A DNA stretch of 64,000 nucleotides from Phycisphaerales bacterium (lineage in GTDB: Bacteria; Planctomycetota; Phycisphaerae; Phycisphaerales; SM1A02), in assembly GCA_022446885.1 (NCBI GenBank), contig JAKVBU010000009.1, positions 115,459-179,458 of the forward strand, given 5' to 3'. The notes below the pieces were generated by a model that searched no databases, was not told where the DNA came from, and saw nothing but the letters and a program-made list of their open reading frames with translations. Within the stretch, counting starts at the first letter, position 1; the number at the start of each line of letters is the position of its first letter. This document shows, piece by piece, positions 1 to 8,547 of this stretch. The position numbers and the translations under genes are program-made.

Positions 1-507
1 GAGGGAGATCTGACCAAGATCAAGTCGTCGGTCGTGAGTCGGCGAACATGCGCCGAGGCGGCAATCGAGTTGGGCCTCGAGGGGCTGTTGGTGTTGGGCA
101 AGGGAATGGGCCAGAGTGAGCGGCTTCCGGCCTCCGTAGCTGCCGCAGCATGGGAGGCTGCAATCGGGGCGATCTACCTCGATGGGGGGCTCGAACCAGC
201 ACGCGTGTTCATCCTCGACGCGTTGCGGCAGCGGATCGAGGCCGGCATCGAGTTGGGGCATCACCACAACTACAAGAGCATGCTTCAACAACATGCTCAA
301 CGCACGTTCAATCGTTCGCCGGTGTATGCCGTTCTGGACGAGCAAGGGCCGGACCATGCCAAGTGTTTCGAAGTAGCCGTCACGATCGATGGTCGCCAGT
401 TTCCGGGGCGGTGGGGGGCCAGCAAGAAGCGAGCCGAGCAAGAGGCGGCGCTGAGCGCGCTTCAAACGTTGGGGCTCATGCCCCCTGACGACCCGCGGCC
501 TGAGTGA
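1..507 (+). CDS. rnc: Ribonuclease III, C-terminal part (5' end outside window)
   Basis: The reading frame is open from base 1, so the gene starts upstream of the window and lacks its first catalytic helix here. The visible part begins with the end of the RNase III catalytic domain (GDLTKIKSSVVS, then the second signature helix ending EAAIGAIYLDGG). It continues into a double-stranded RNA-binding domain (HNYKSMLQQ ... GPDHAKCFEVAV ... GASKKRAEQEAA), the normal domain order for the family. The enzyme cleaves double-stranded RNA during rRNA and mRNA processing. One oddity: in the signature usually written ADxxEAxIG, the Asp three residues before the Glu is Ala (AAAWEAAIG). That Asp is one of the metal ligands in characterised RNases III. 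The first-half ligands cannot be checked. A short gap separates it from the next gene, with no clear terminator. Confidence 0.93.
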   Translation, partial: EGDLTKIKSSVVSRRTCAEAAIELGLEGLLVLGKGMGQSERLPASVAAAAWEAAIGAIYLDGGLEPARVFILDALRQRIEAGIELGHHHNYKSMLQQHAQRTFNRSPVYAVLDEQGPDHAKCFEVAVTIDGRQFPGRWGASKKRAEQEAALSALQTLGLMPPDDPRPE

Positions 508-526
508 TCCTGCAGGCGTACGCCTC

Positions 527-1270
527 TTGCGGTGGAGAGGCCGCATTGATCCGGTCGAGATGCGCTTGCGGCCCATGGAATCCAACAGACACAAATGGCT
601 CAAGACCTCGGCGCTGAAGTGGCTCATCGAGACTCGATGGCAGGCAGCCGCGCGGGAGGTTGTGCTGCCGGGCCCTCGACTGCGGGCAGATGTCGCCGGG
701 TGGCGTGAGGAGGGCGATCGATGTCAAACCGTGCTGATCGAGTGCAAGGCCACCCGGAGTGACTTCCTTCGCGACGGACAGGATGTGCGTGATCTGCTGG
801 AGCGCCGCGAAGCACTACACAGGGCGATCGAGCAAGCCGGTGTGCCGGTGCGTCGCCTGCTCTGTGCTGGGCAAGCCTGCAGCGGGACCTTGTTCGATCA
901 GGTGCCCACTGATCGATTCGCGGGCAATGCAGCCGATCTACGGCGAATGCGGTGCACCTTGATGGCAGTTAACCGGCGCTTGCACCCACGTGGGAAAGGG
1001 GCGGGGAAGCTGGCCAAGTTGGCTTGGTGGGGGGCAGCCGATGCCTGCTGGATCGCGGTGCCCGCCGGGCTCTTGAAGATCAGAGAAGTGCCCTCGGGAT
1101 GGGGCCTTCTGGAATTCGACCGCCACGGTCAGGTGCGCGTTGCACTCGAGGCTCCCGAACTAGCGTCTTCTTTGCGGTGGCGAGAAGGACTGCTTCGTGG
1201 CATTGCCCGGGCCTCCACCCGGGATTGGGCCAGGCAGACGCTGGGCAATGTCTCTGGTGGGCGAGGATGA
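527..1270 (+). CDS. MmcB-like / PD-(D/E)XK nuclease-fold protein
   Basis: A protein of 231-247 residues. The frame opens with TTG at 527, but ATG at 560 or 575 is a better start, because homology-like sequence begins just after 575. The core pattern LRADV followed 17 residues later by LIECKATRSDF matches the D...(E)xK arrangement of restriction-endonuclease-fold proteins (Asp55, Glu72, Lys74 counted from the TTG). The later block with ACWIAVPAGLL and a WGLLEFD strand resembles the C-terminal half of MmcB-family DNA-repair proteins (DUF2034-like), with an insertion of about 50 residues between the two halves. Function is inferred as DNA repair or DNA processing; the substrate is unknown. It lies 20 bp behind rnc on the same strand and may be cotranscribed. 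Confidence 0.6.
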   Translation: MRWRGRIDPVEMRLRPMESNRHKWLKTSALKWLIETRWQAAAREVVLPGPRLRADVAGWREEGDRCQTVLIECKATRSDFLRDGQDVRDLLERREALHRAIEQAGVPVRRLLCAGQACSGTLFDQVPTDRFAGNAADLRRMRCTLMAVNRRLHPRGKGAGKLAKLAWWGAADACWIAVPAGLLKIREVPSGWGLLEFDRHGQVRVALEAPELASSLRWREGLLRGIARASTRDWARQTLGNVSGGRG

Positions 1271-1325
1271 CGATTGGGGTGTGCGTCCGTTTCTGAGGCT
1301 CCCAGTTCGCTTGTCCCGGGTGCGG

Positions 1326-1331
1326 TAGCCT
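1326..1331 (+). promoter_or_regulatory. -10-like hexamer, leaderless-type spacing
   Basis: TAGCCT lies exactly six bases before the ATG at 1338, and there is no Shine-Dalgarno between them. With the usual 6-7 base distance from -10 to the start site, the transcript would begin at or next to the start codon. No convincing -35 was found. The same geometry recurs at 11067, 11121, 15621, 28132 and 39363. Confidence 0.5.
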
Positions 1332-1337
1332 TGTGGC

Positions 1338-1784
1338 ATGCGAATCCACATAGATCAGTTCGTCAACGGCAGACCCCCTGAGGTGTTCGCCCGGGCCACC
1401 GACATCGAGTCGTGGCCGAGCGTCATTCGTGGCATCGAGCGGATCGAGGTGGACACGGAAGGCCCCGTGGGGGTGGGTACGCGCTTCACCGAAACGAGGA
1501 TCATGTTCAAGAAGGAGGCCTCCGAGACCATGGAGATCACCGCCTTCGATCCGCCGCACTCATACGTGGTGGAGTCCCACTCTTGCGGCGCAGACTTTCA
1601 CACCACGATCCGGTTCCATCCCGAGGGTGATGGGACCCGCATCGAGATGGACATGGTCACGACGGCTACGACACTCATGGCGAAGTTGAGGACCCCTGTG
1701 GGGCTGCTGTTCAAGGGGACAATGAGGAAACTCATCGCCAAGGACTTTGCTGACATTGCCGCAGCATTCGAGCGGGACGCCTGA
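1338..1784 (+). CDS. SRPBCC-family (polyketide cyclase/START-like) protein
   Basis: A 148-residue protein with the layout of a single SRPBCC helix-grip domain. It has an N-terminal strand (MRIHIDQFVNGRPPEVFARATDIESWP), the typical xxWPxxxxGI loop, a central hydrophobic-cavity region and a long C-terminal helix ending in KDFADIAAAFE. Such proteins bind hydrophobic ligands; the ligand here cannot be read from sequence. It is the first gene of a tight plus-strand operon (SRPBCC, HAD, TerB-like, DUF4145-like, sialate esterase, hydrolase). The next start follows its stop by one base. No signal peptide, so cytoplasmic. Confidence 0.75.
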   Translation: MRIHIDQFVNGRPPEVFARATDIESWPSVIRGIERIEVDTEGPVGVGTRFTETRIMFKKEASETMEITAFDPPHSYVVESHSCGADFHTTIRFHPEGDGTRIEMDMVTTATTLMAKLRTPVGLLFKGTMRKLIAKDFADIAAAFERDA

Positions 1785-1785
1785 G

Positions 1786-2451
1786 ATGCCAGCAGCAATT
1801 TTTGACCTCGACGGCACGCTGATCGATTCTTGGTCTGCGCACTATGCAGCCTGGCGGGGGGTCGCAGCGGGCTTGGGACATGATCTGAGCGAGGCCGACT
1901 TCACCCGCCAGTTCGGCATGAAGAACGAGCCCATCATCGAGACACTGCATCTGGCCTCCGGGCACGAAGCGCCGGATGATGCCGCCGTCGCGACCATGGC
2001 GCTGGACAAGGAGCGCAGGTACCGAGCTGAAATGGGGCAGGGCGAGTTCGCCTTCATGCCCGGCGTGCTGGAACTGCTCCGCTCGATGCACGCTCAAGGC
2101 TGGCATCTTGCAATCGGCTCGTCGGCGCCGAGGGAGAACATCGATTTCGCCCTGGCCCACTTCAGTGAGGTGGGCGTGACGTTTGATGCCGTCGCCTGTG
2201 GGTGTGATGTCAAGAATGGAAAGCCGGCCCCGGATGTGTTTCTGTTGGCTGCTTCACGGCTTGGCGTGGAGCCGGAGGCATGCATCGTTTTCGAGGATGC
2301 CCCGCCTGGCGTGGAAGCGGCCGCTCGGGCAGGCATGGCTTGTGTGGGCGTCGCCTCCCGCGGTCGAACACCTGAGGAACTCTCTGGAGCGCAGCGTGTG
2401 ATCGGAGACTTTCAGGGGCTGACGCCGGACTCACTCACCGCGCTTCTATGA
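1786..2451 (+). CDS. HAD-superfamily phosphatase/phosphomutase, beta-PGM type
   Basis: Started at the ATG at 1786, one base after the SRPBCC stop, giving 221 residues that begin directly with the catalytic motif I, FDLDGTLID (Asp7 nucleophile, Asp9 acid/base). Motif II is in the GSSAPRENI segment, motif III Lys in NGKPAPDVF, and motif IV is FEDAPPGVEAA. The alpha-helical cap between motifs I and II makes it subfamily I of the beta-phosphoglucomutase/phosphoglycolate phosphatase kind. It should hydrolyse or transfer phosphate on a small sugar or organic phosphate; the substrate is not predictable. All catalytic positions are intact. It sits in a tight operon, and the next gene starts 10 bp downstream. 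Confidence 0.85.
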   Translation: MPAAIFDLDGTLIDSWSAHYAAWRGVAAGLGHDLSEADFTRQFGMKNEPIIETLHLASGHEAPDDAAVATMALDKERRYRAEMGQGEFAFMPGVLELLRSMHAQGWHLAIGSSAPRENIDFALAHFSEVGVTFDAVACGCDVKNGKPAPDVFLLAASRLGVEPEACIVFEDAPPGVEAAARAGMACVGVASRGRTPEELSGAQRVIGDFQGLTPDSLTALL

Positions 2452-2461
2452 TGAGCCCCCC

Positions 2462-2887
2462 GTGAGCGAAGTCGATCATGAAGCATTGGAACTGGCCACC
2501 ACGTGGTTCATCGCCGCCCGGGCGATGTCGGTGGCTGCGGGACATCTGTGTCCGTCTCGGGAGGCGACGGCCGGTTTATACGGACGCGCCATTCTCGGTC
2601 TCGATGAAGAGACTTGCCTGGCCGCCAAGACGCCTGAGCAGGTCGGCTCACGGTCGCTGATCGACTGTCTCGCCTCAGTGGCGGCCATGGGGGAGGCGAC
2701 AGCCGCCAAGATCATGACAGGGGTGATGCTGATCGCGTACGCCGATGCCAGCATGCACCCATTGGAAGTGCGTTGGGCCTCGTCTCTGGCTTCAGCAGCT
2801 GGGCTCACTGAGGCGTCTTTTCAAGCATGTTGTGTCAACGCTCGCGTCATCGCCACGATGATGGTCGATCCGCATGAGGCAAACTGA
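2462..2887 (+). CDS. TerB-like (tellurite-resistance fold) small protein
   Basis: A 141-residue cytoplasmic protein started at GTG 2462, 10 bp after the HAD gene. The second half contains ASVAAMGEATAAKIMTGVML followed by AYADASMHPLEVRWASSLASAAGL. This pattern, an acidic turn then a helix with Glu before a second helix, is typical of TerB/co-chaperone DjlA-N-type alpha-helical domains, where D and E side chains line a metal site. The assignment rests on this pattern only. It overlaps by one base with the DUF4145-like gene that follows, suggesting that the two are made together. No tellurite gene is nearby, so resistance is not implied. Confidence 0.5.
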   Translation: MSEVDHEALELATTWFIAARAMSVAAGHLCPSREATAGLYGRAILGLDEETCLAAKTPEQVGSRSLIDCLASVAAMGEATAAKIMTGVMLIAYADASMHPLEVRWASSLASAAGLTEASFQACCVNARVIATMMVDPHEAN

Positions 2888-3744
2888 TGGCGTCCTCAAG
2901 CGGCAACTTCGAATTCCTCACCAAGTACGACAACCGCGTCGCACGTCTTGCCCATCAGGCCGAGCGATACGTGCACACCGACCCCGATGCATGCCTGTTC
3001 AAGCTGCGGCTCATGGTCGAGGTGATGGCTCGCGCGCTTGTTGAATTGCAGTTGCCGCACCTCGTCTCCACCGACCTCTCCAGCATGCTGCGCGGGCTTC
3101 AGCGAAGCGGTCTGCTGCAGCGCAAGGAAGCCGACGGCATGCACGCCATCCGCCGTGACGGCAATGCCGCTGTCCACGGTGAGGCCGCAACCACGCCTGC
3201 TGCCATGCGCAGACTGCGCGATGCCTATCGCCTGAGCGCCTGGTATTGCCGAATGATTCGCCGCGGGGCCAAGGTCGATTTGCCCGGCTTCAACCCACCG
3301 CAGCCACCTCCCGGAACGGATGCCCAAGCGCAGGTTCGTCAGCGTGCTGAAATGCTGGAGGCCGCCATTGAAGCCCGTCGCAATCGGGCCAGAGATGCAC
3401 TGCTGCTCTTCAGCGACAAAGAAGACGTTGACGCCGAGTCTGCCAGATTGCACGGGGAACTCGAGGCCCTCGAGCGAGTTGCGGTGGTGGCCGGTGAGCC
3501 AGTGATCGACGCGGATCTGGTGGCGTTGGTCATGGCCATGGACGTCGAGCAGATTCTCGAGCAGCCCGCCTGGGGCCGCACCGCCGATGAGGCCAAGGCT
3601 GAGGCCGAGGCCCAATTCAACCTGGTCAAGATGGCATTTGAGGAGGCCGAGGCGGGCTATCGACAGGAACGCAGCCGAGTGGTCGAGTCTCAGCACGAAG
3701 CCGATCGGGCCGCCCGACATGTCCAAGGAGAAGACCCCTCATGA
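2887..3744 (+). CDS. Stand-alone DUF4145-like (HsdR/helicase N-terminal) domain protein
   Basis: A 285-residue protein whose first 130 residues (FLTKYDNRVARLAHQAERYVHTDPDACLFKLRLMVE, then an RRDGNAAVHG segment) closely follow the DUF4145 module. That module normally precedes the helicase part of HsdR-like restriction subunits. No helicase or nuclease follows. Instead there is a Pro-rich linker near residues 137-145 and a charged, probably coiled-coil tail (residues 150-285, rich in Ala, Glu, Arg). Start ATG overlaps the TerB-like stop by one base, and the stop overlaps the next ATG (ATGA). Function unknown; in restriction systems the module is thought to act as an accessory or interaction domain. 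Confidence 0.6.
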   Translation: MASSSGNFEFLTKYDNRVARLAHQAERYVHTDPDACLFKLRLMVEVMARALVELQLPHLVSTDLSSMLRGLQRSGLLQRKEADGMHAIRRDGNAAVHGEAATTPAAMRRLRDAYRLSAWYCRMIRRGAKVDLPGFNPPQPPPGTDAQAQVRQRAEMLEAAIEARRNRARDALLLFSDKEDVDAESARLHGELEALERVAVVAGEPVIDADLVALVMAMDVEQILEQPAWGRTADEAKAEAEAQFNLVKMAFEEAEAGYRQERSRVVESQHEADRAARHVQGEDPS

Positions 3745-5612
3745 ACGCTCTATTGATCGTGTGCATTGCAACGCTGGAGGTCACACCGCTTGTAGGTGAT
3801 CACGCGGTGCTTCAGCAAGGGCGGCCGATTCCCGTGTGGGGCACGGCGGCGCCCGGTCAGGAAGTACGGGTTGTGTTTACAGACGCCAATGGGGCCAAGG
3901 AGCATCGAGAGGTGCGTGCTGATGCCCAAGGGGCATGGTTGCTCGAACTGGCACCGAGACCCGCGTCGGCTGATGGGGCGACGATCGACGTGGCAAGTGG
4001 CTCGGAGACATGGCGGGCCGAGGATGTGCTCGTGGGCGAGGTTTGGATCGCCTCGGGGCAGTCCAACATGGAGTGGCCCCTGCACCGAACCAGCGACGCC
4101 GAGGCCTCGGCCCAAACGCTCACCAACCACCGCATCAGGGAGTTCAAGATTCCCCACGCGTTCGATGACGCACCTCGTGATGAGATTTCCGGTGCTTGGC
4201 TCGTCGCCGGGCCCGACACCACGCCGGGCTTCAGTGGTGTCGCCTGGAACTTCGCGACGATGCTCTCGGAGGAACTGGATGTGCCCCTGGGCATCGTCAA
4301 CTCATCCTGGGGCGGCTCGAGTGTTGAGGCTTGGATGAGTCTGGAACAACTCGATGAGGTTCGGGGGCAGTCGCCTCCCGTTCAGCGAGCGGTGCAAGAC
4401 TGGTACGACGCCCGCTCTCAGAAGGCGGAAGATGTTGAAACACTGACGGCGCCGAACATGGATCACGCCCACTGGAACGAAACCGTCCTGCCCGGTGACT
4501 GGTCAGCGATGGGGCTGGGTGAGACAGACGGTACGGTCTTTTACAGGCTCGCCGTTTGGGTGCCCGAACACTGGGCCGGCAAGGATCTGGCCCTGCGGCT
4601 GGGCCCGATTGATGACATCGACGAGACGTTCTGGAGCGGACATCTCGTGGGCAGTCGCACCCGCCACGACGTTCCTCGCAACTACACAGTGCCCGGTGAA
4701 CATGTGAAACCGGGGCGGCATGTGATTGCAGTTCGCAACACTGATAATGCAGGTGCGGGTGGGTTCTTCGCCAAACGGGGGCAGATGCAATTGCACCCCC
4801 TTGACGACCCCTCGGACAAGATTCCCCTGGCAGGTCCGTGGCGGTGGAAATTGACGTCATCCTGGTCCCGCCCGGCTCGAAACACGCCAACCGTGCTCAA
4901 CAACGCGATGATCGCGCCCCTTGAGCAACTGCCAGTGACCGGGGTCATCTGGTATCAGGGTGAGTCAAACGCCCATGACCCCGTGTCGTACGACGTGCTG
5001 TTTCCTGCCATGATTGAAGACTGGCGATCACGCTTCGACCAGCCGCTGCCATTCCACTTTGTCCAACTGGCCAACCTCGATCATCGTCGGGGCGACTGGC
5101 ACTGGCCGCAGTTGCGTGAAGCACAGCATCGAGCATTGCGACTGCCCGACACCGGCATGGCGCTGTGTTTCGACGTGGGCAACCCGCGCGACATCCATCC
5201 GAGGGACAAGCGGACGGTTGGCCGTCGGCTCGGGCGACTTGCGCTCCATCATCAATATGGGCGAGACATTGTTCCGGAAGGGCCCCGCCCGATCTCACTG
5301 GAGATGCCCGGCGACGGAACGGCCGTGGTCACGTTCCTGATGCATGGGGGCACGCTTGCCACGCGAGATGGTCAGGATGTGGCGCTCATGGAGATCGCCG
5401 GAACAGACGGCGTGTTCCATCCGGCTCAGGTGCATCTTGATGGAGACAGAGCCATCGTTCGATCGGACGCCGTTTCAGCTCCATCGCAGGTGCGCTACGG
5501 TTGGAGGCAAGACCCCGCAGCGGCCAATCTCGTTGGCGCTGAGGGGCTACCTGCCACGCCGTTCATGTTGCCCTCCACAGTGCAGCCGCCCGCCGAAGGG
5601 GCGACTCCCTGA
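3741..5612 (+). CDS. Sialate O-acetylesterase-like SGNH esterase
   Basis: A 623-residue protein of the sialate 9-O-acetylesterase (SASA) family, which removes acetyl groups from sialic acids or from O-acetylated sugars in polysaccharides. The nucleophile block is ASGQSNMEWPL (Ser near residue 108). A second conserved block, GVIWYQGESNA, is present near residue 403. The catalytic Asp/His pair appears in the NPRDIHPRDK segment near residue 482. A beta-rich insertion (about residues 250-365) with a jelly-roll look separates the two halves, as in long family members. The N-terminus is a short hydrophobic stretch, a weak export signal at best. The start overlaps the upstream stop by four bases, and the gene ends one base into the next ATG. 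Confidence 0.85.
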   Translation: MNALLIVCIATLEVTPLVGDHAVLQQGRPIPVWGTAAPGQEVRVVFTDANGAKEHREVRADAQGAWLLELAPRPASADGATIDVASGSETWRAEDVLVGEVWIASGQSNMEWPLHRTSDAEASAQTLTNHRIREFKIPHAFDDAPRDEISGAWLVAGPDTTPGFSGVAWNFATMLSEELDVPLGIVNSSWGGSSVEAWMSLEQLDEVRGQSPPVQRAVQDWYDARSQKAEDVETLTAPNMDHAHWNETVLPGDWSAMGLGETDGTVFYRLAVWVPEHWAGKDLALRLGPIDDIDETFWSGHLVGSRTRHDVPRNYTVPGEHVKPGRHVIAVRNTDNAGAGGFFAKRGQMQLHPLDDPSDKIPLAGPWRWKLTSSWSRPARNTPTVLNNAMIAPLEQLPVTGVIWYQGESNAHDPVSYDVLFPAMIEDWRSRFDQPLPFHFVQLANLDHRRGDWHWPQLREAQHRALRLPDTGMALCFDVGNPRDIHPRDKRTVGRRLGRLALHHQYGRDIVPEGPRPISLEMPGDGTAVVTFLMHGGTLATRDGQDVALMEIAGTDGVFHPAQVHLDGDRAIVRSDAVSAPSQVRYGWRQDPAAANLVGAEGLPATPFMLPSTVQPPAEGATP

Positions 5613-6490
5613 TGGCCAGTTCGGGGCGATCGCCCTGGCGGCGTCTGGTGTGGATCGCCCTCGGCTCGCTGGCGACGCTGTGGGTGCTGCTGGTGCTGGC
5701 GACCGTCTTCTTGCAGGAGACGTTCATCTTTCCCCGCTGGCGGGTGCCGGCTCACGAGTACGCCCAGCCCACGCCTGCGGACGTGGAACTGCTTGAGTTG
5801 AACACCGATGAGGGCATCGTGCCTGCCTGGTATCTACCAGGCGAACCAGGCGCCGGGCTGGTGGTGATCCTGCATGGCAATGGCGTCGTGATCGATGCCC
5901 ATCTTGATGACGCCAGGCGATTCGCTGCCCGAGGCTGGCATGTGCTCCTGCCTGAGTACCGCGGCTATGGTCGAGCCGCGGGCAGCCCGGGCGAGGGACG
6001 GATCACCGATGACGTGCAGAAGTTTGTTCAACGGGTGCAGGCGATGGAAGCGGTGTCGTCTTCGCCGCTGGTGCTCTACGGGCGTTCCATCGGCAGCGCT
6101 GTGGCCGGCGTCTTGGCGCCCAAGCTGGGGGCTCACGGACTGATTCTGCACACACCGCCGAGTTCGATTCGAGAGATGGCCCAGCGGTATCTCGTACCCG
6201 GCCCGTTGATTCGGCACCCGCTCGACTCGGCAGGCTCGCTGGCGGCAATGACTAACGTGCCCACCCTCGTACTCGAGCATGCACAGGATGGACTCATCCC
6301 CGGCTCACATGTGCAGCGAATCGTCGATGCCAGCGGGGGTGAACATGTGATTGTCGATGGGGGGCACAACACGTATGCGTCAGGTCGCGACCGTGACCGC
6401 GCCCATGCTGCCATGAACGCGCTACTGGACAGCGTTTCAGGCGATGCCGGCGAACTCGGCTCGGAGGCGTCGTCGCCAGAGGGCGACTGA
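5612..6490 (+). CDS. Membrane-anchored alpha/beta hydrolase (ABHD13/BEM46-like)
   Basis: A 292-residue protein with one N-terminal membrane segment (about residues 12-34, flanked by Arg on the cytoplasmic side), so the hydrolase domain should face the periplasm. The triad is visible: oxyanion region VVILHGNG, nucleophile in LYGRSIGS (Ser159), acid in the EHAQDGLIPG loop, His in DGGHNTY. The GRSIGS elbow and Pro-Glu-Tyr-Arg-Gly-Tyr-Gly turn are typical of the ABHD12/13/BEM46 group, usually lipid or thioester hydrolases. Substrate unknown. It is the last gene of the operon starting at 1338 and is followed by tRNA-Arg on the opposite strand. Confidence 0.8.
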   Translation: MASSGRSPWRRLVWIALGSLATLWVLLVLATVFLQETFIFPRWRVPAHEYAQPTPADVELLELNTDEGIVPAWYLPGEPGAGLVVILHGNGVVIDAHLDDARRFAARGWHVLLPEYRGYGRAAGSPGEGRITDDVQKFVQRVQAMEAVSSSPLVLYGRSIGSAVAGVLAPKLGAHGLILHTPPSSIREMAQRYLVPGPLIRHPLDSAGSLAAMTNVPTLVLEHAQDGLIPGSHVQRIVDASGGEHVIVDGGHNTYASGRDRDRAHAAMNALLDSVSGDAGELGSEASSPEGD

Positions 6491-6509
6491 CAGGCTTGAC
6501 AGGCGCCAA

Positions 6510-6583
<74 letters not shown>

Positions 6584-6631
6584 AAGGGATTGGGAAGACG
6601 GGCAGTGTAGCAGCCTCTAGCATGCTGCCTC

Positions 6632-7570
6632 ATGTTGTGTTGGATCCTGATTGCGTTGGCGCTGATCATGGGTGGCCTCGTCCTGGCCCTGTGGCGGCGG
6701 CCCATGTGGTTCATTCGGCGGTTCGTGCGGCTGGGGGTGAGACCTCGAGGGCTGCGGTGGACAAGGAAACCAGTGGGAAGCCGAGTCTGGCCGATGTTCC
6801 GGACCACGGGCCCCATGCAGGACACGGTTGTGATCCTGCATGGATTTGGAGTCGATTCGGGTTCGATGCTGTTGCTGGCCCATGCCATGGTGCGCAAAGG
6901 CCGCCAGGTGGTCGTGCCCGATCTGCCCGGATTCGGGGATCACGTGTCAGGTGAGGTGCTCGATGAAGCGGGCATGATTCAGGCCCTCGAAGATCTGGCT
7001 GGTGCCCTGGGCATCGAACGGTGTGTGGTGATGGGTTCGTCGATGGGGGGCGCTCTTGCAGCTGCATGGGCCCACGCCCACCCAGAGCGGATCATTGGAG
7101 CAGTGCTACTCGATCCGGCCGGCGTGGAGCCGCCGGTAGAGAATGAGATCTACGCTGCTGCCCGCGCGGGCGAACATCCGCTGAAGGTTGACTCGATTGC
7201 GTCATTGGATCGGATTCTCGATCTGAACTTCGTGACAGTGCCTCGCATCCCTCGTTTCGTGCGGCGAGATCTCGCTCGAATCGGGGCGGCCAACGCTGAC
7301 CTGCACGAGCGGATTCTCCGATCACTGGAGCCTCTCATGCTCGATGGCATCCGACCAAGGCTGGGAGCAATCAAGCAGCCGGTCTTGCTTGTGTGGGGGG
7401 AAGCCGACCGTATCATCCACCCCTCGGCGGCCGGTGTCTGGGCTGAGGGCCTGCCTGACGTCGAGGTGAGCATGTTGCCTCGGTGCGGACATGTGCCTTG
7501 GATGGACGCGCGGGCTACGGTGCTGCAGTCAGTAGAACAATTCGTCGAACGGGTGTTTGAGCAGCGGTAG
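6632..7570 (+). CDS. Membrane-anchored alpha/beta hydrolase (fold-type esterase)
   Basis: A 312-residue protein with an N-terminal membrane anchor (about residues 3-21) followed by positive residues. It then has a standard alpha/beta hydrolase domain: oxyanion HGFG (residues 70-73), nucleophile elbow GSSMGG with Ser137, acid in VWGEADRI and His in RCGHVPWMD. A cap region lies between about residues 165 and 250. It resembles C-C hydrolases and esterases of the MhpC/BioH group; the substrate is not predictable. A TAGCAT hexamer eight bases before the ATG and the absence of a Shine-Dalgarno suggest a very short leader. It is apparently a single-gene unit, distinct in sequence from the hydrolase at 5612. 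Confidence 0.8.
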   Translation: MLCWILIALALIMGGLVLALWRRPMWFIRRFVRLGVRPRGLRWTRKPVGSRVWPMFRTTGPMQDTVVILHGFGVDSGSMLLLAHAMVRKGRQVVVPDLPGFGDHVSGEVLDEAGMIQALEDLAGALGIERCVVMGSSMGGALAAAWAHAHPERIIGAVLLDPAGVEPPVENEIYAAARAGEHPLKVDSIASLDRILDLNFVTVPRIPRFVRRDLARIGAANADLHERILRSLEPLMLDGIRPRLGAIKQPVLLVWGEADRIIHPSAAGVWAEGLPDVEVSMLPRCGHVPWMDARATVLQSVEQFVERVFEQR

Positions 7571-7573
7571 ACT
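7568..7573 (+). promoter_or_regulatory. Possible -10 element for the 7617 gene
   Basis: TAGACT overlaps the stop codon of the hydrolase gene and lies about 43 bases before the GTG start at 7617. This would give a leader of some 37 bases that contains the GAGGAG ribosome-binding site. No clear -35. Confidence 0.3.
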
Positions 7574-7616
7574 ATGGGCGAGCATCGTTGAGAGGTGCTT
7601 TGAGGAGACGTCATCC

Positions 7617-8495
7617 GTGGTGCATCTGATCCTTTCGTTGGCGCTTGTGGCAGGGCTGTGTGAAGAAGAGGACCTCTTCAACGACGGGTCCATCGGGTCC
7701 AATTGGATGCAGGTTTCAGATCCCACCGGTGCCGTGACTTTCTCTGAACACACGGCGCCGGACGCCGGGCTCCACGTCAACTTCGCAACCAATGCGGCCA
7801 GCGAAGACCCGGACGTGGCGGGCATCATGTCGGACGGCTGGGTCGTAGACATGAATCAGTCCGGCACGATTCAACTGCAGTTTCTCGATGCCATCTGGCC
7901 CGCAGGCATCGGATACACCATTTCAATTGGCGTCGGTCTGTTCGACGGGATGTCCCCTGAGGGTGATCCCAATGTGGTCATTGAAGTGCAAGGCGGTGTT
8001 CGGGAGGGCATCGAATACTTTCAGGCGGCTGGGTCCAGTGGTGAGGGGGCAGCTGCGACTGCGGCAGACTTGGAGCAGTTCAATGGCAACCTCTACATCT
8101 GGTGGCAGCACGACGTGGGCATCTGGTATGGGTTCTCGCCGACCTGGGTCGTTGATGGGGGCCCTTGGGATGACGTATTCAGCCCCGACAATTCCATGTC
8201 GTTGATGTTGGCGCTCTATGGCTCAAGTTCCAGTTGCACCGCCCCACTGATTGACCAGTTTGGGTTTGAGTCGATGTGCTACCGAACTGGCACAGCGGGG
8301 ATGCCAGAATTGTGCGACGCCGATGTGATGCCCACCTATGACATTGACATCTTGGACGTCACGGCCGTGCTCGACGTTTGGGGGCAGACCTGTGGCGACT
8401 GCCGGGCCGATGTTGACAAGGATGGGCATGTCACGATGCTTGATCTGATCGAGGTACTAGCCGCTTGGGGCGACTGCCAGATCAACCCGGCCTGA
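7617..8495 (+). CDS. Secreted protein with dockerin-like C-terminal tail
   Basis: Started at GTG 7617, nine bases after a GAGGAG ribosome-binding site; the same frame is open further upstream to 7557, without a ribosome-binding site. The product has about 292 residues. It starts with a hydrophobic signal peptide (LILSLALVAGLC). The middle part has no motif I recognise and is rich in acidic, Gly and aromatic residues. The last 65 residues carry two repeats, CDADVMPTYDIDILDVTAVL and ADVDKDGHVTMLDLIEVL, each followed by a WG turn, the second ending WGDC. This matches the dockerin-like tails I know from Phycisphaerales secreted proteins. The first repeat has lost part of its calcium loop. Probably exported and anchored or sorted through the tail; enzymatic role unknown. 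Confidence 0.7.
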   Translation: MVHLILSLALVAGLCEEEDLFNDGSIGSNWMQVSDPTGAVTFSEHTAPDAGLHVNFATNAASEDPDVAGIMSDGWVVDMNQSGTIQLQFLDAIWPAGIGYTISIGVGLFDGMSPEGDPNVVIEVQGGVREGIEYFQAAGSSGEGAAATAADLEQFNGNLYIWWQHDVGIWYGFSPTWVVDGGPWDDVFSPDNSMSLMLALYGSSSSCTAPLIDQFGFESMCYRTGTAGMPELCDADVMPTYDIDILDVTAVLDVWGQTCGDCRADVDKDGHVTMLDLIEVLAAWGDCQINPA

Positions 8496-8547
8496 GCAGG
8501 TCTGCGACGAGGGCGATATCCTGCCTGCCCCCGCAGGAGGACTACCC

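Noticed and set aside
2896..3726. 276-residue minus-strand frame
   Set aside because: Opposite the DUF4145-like gene, which fits the operon overlaps and has a recognisable domain; the antisense product has no motif.
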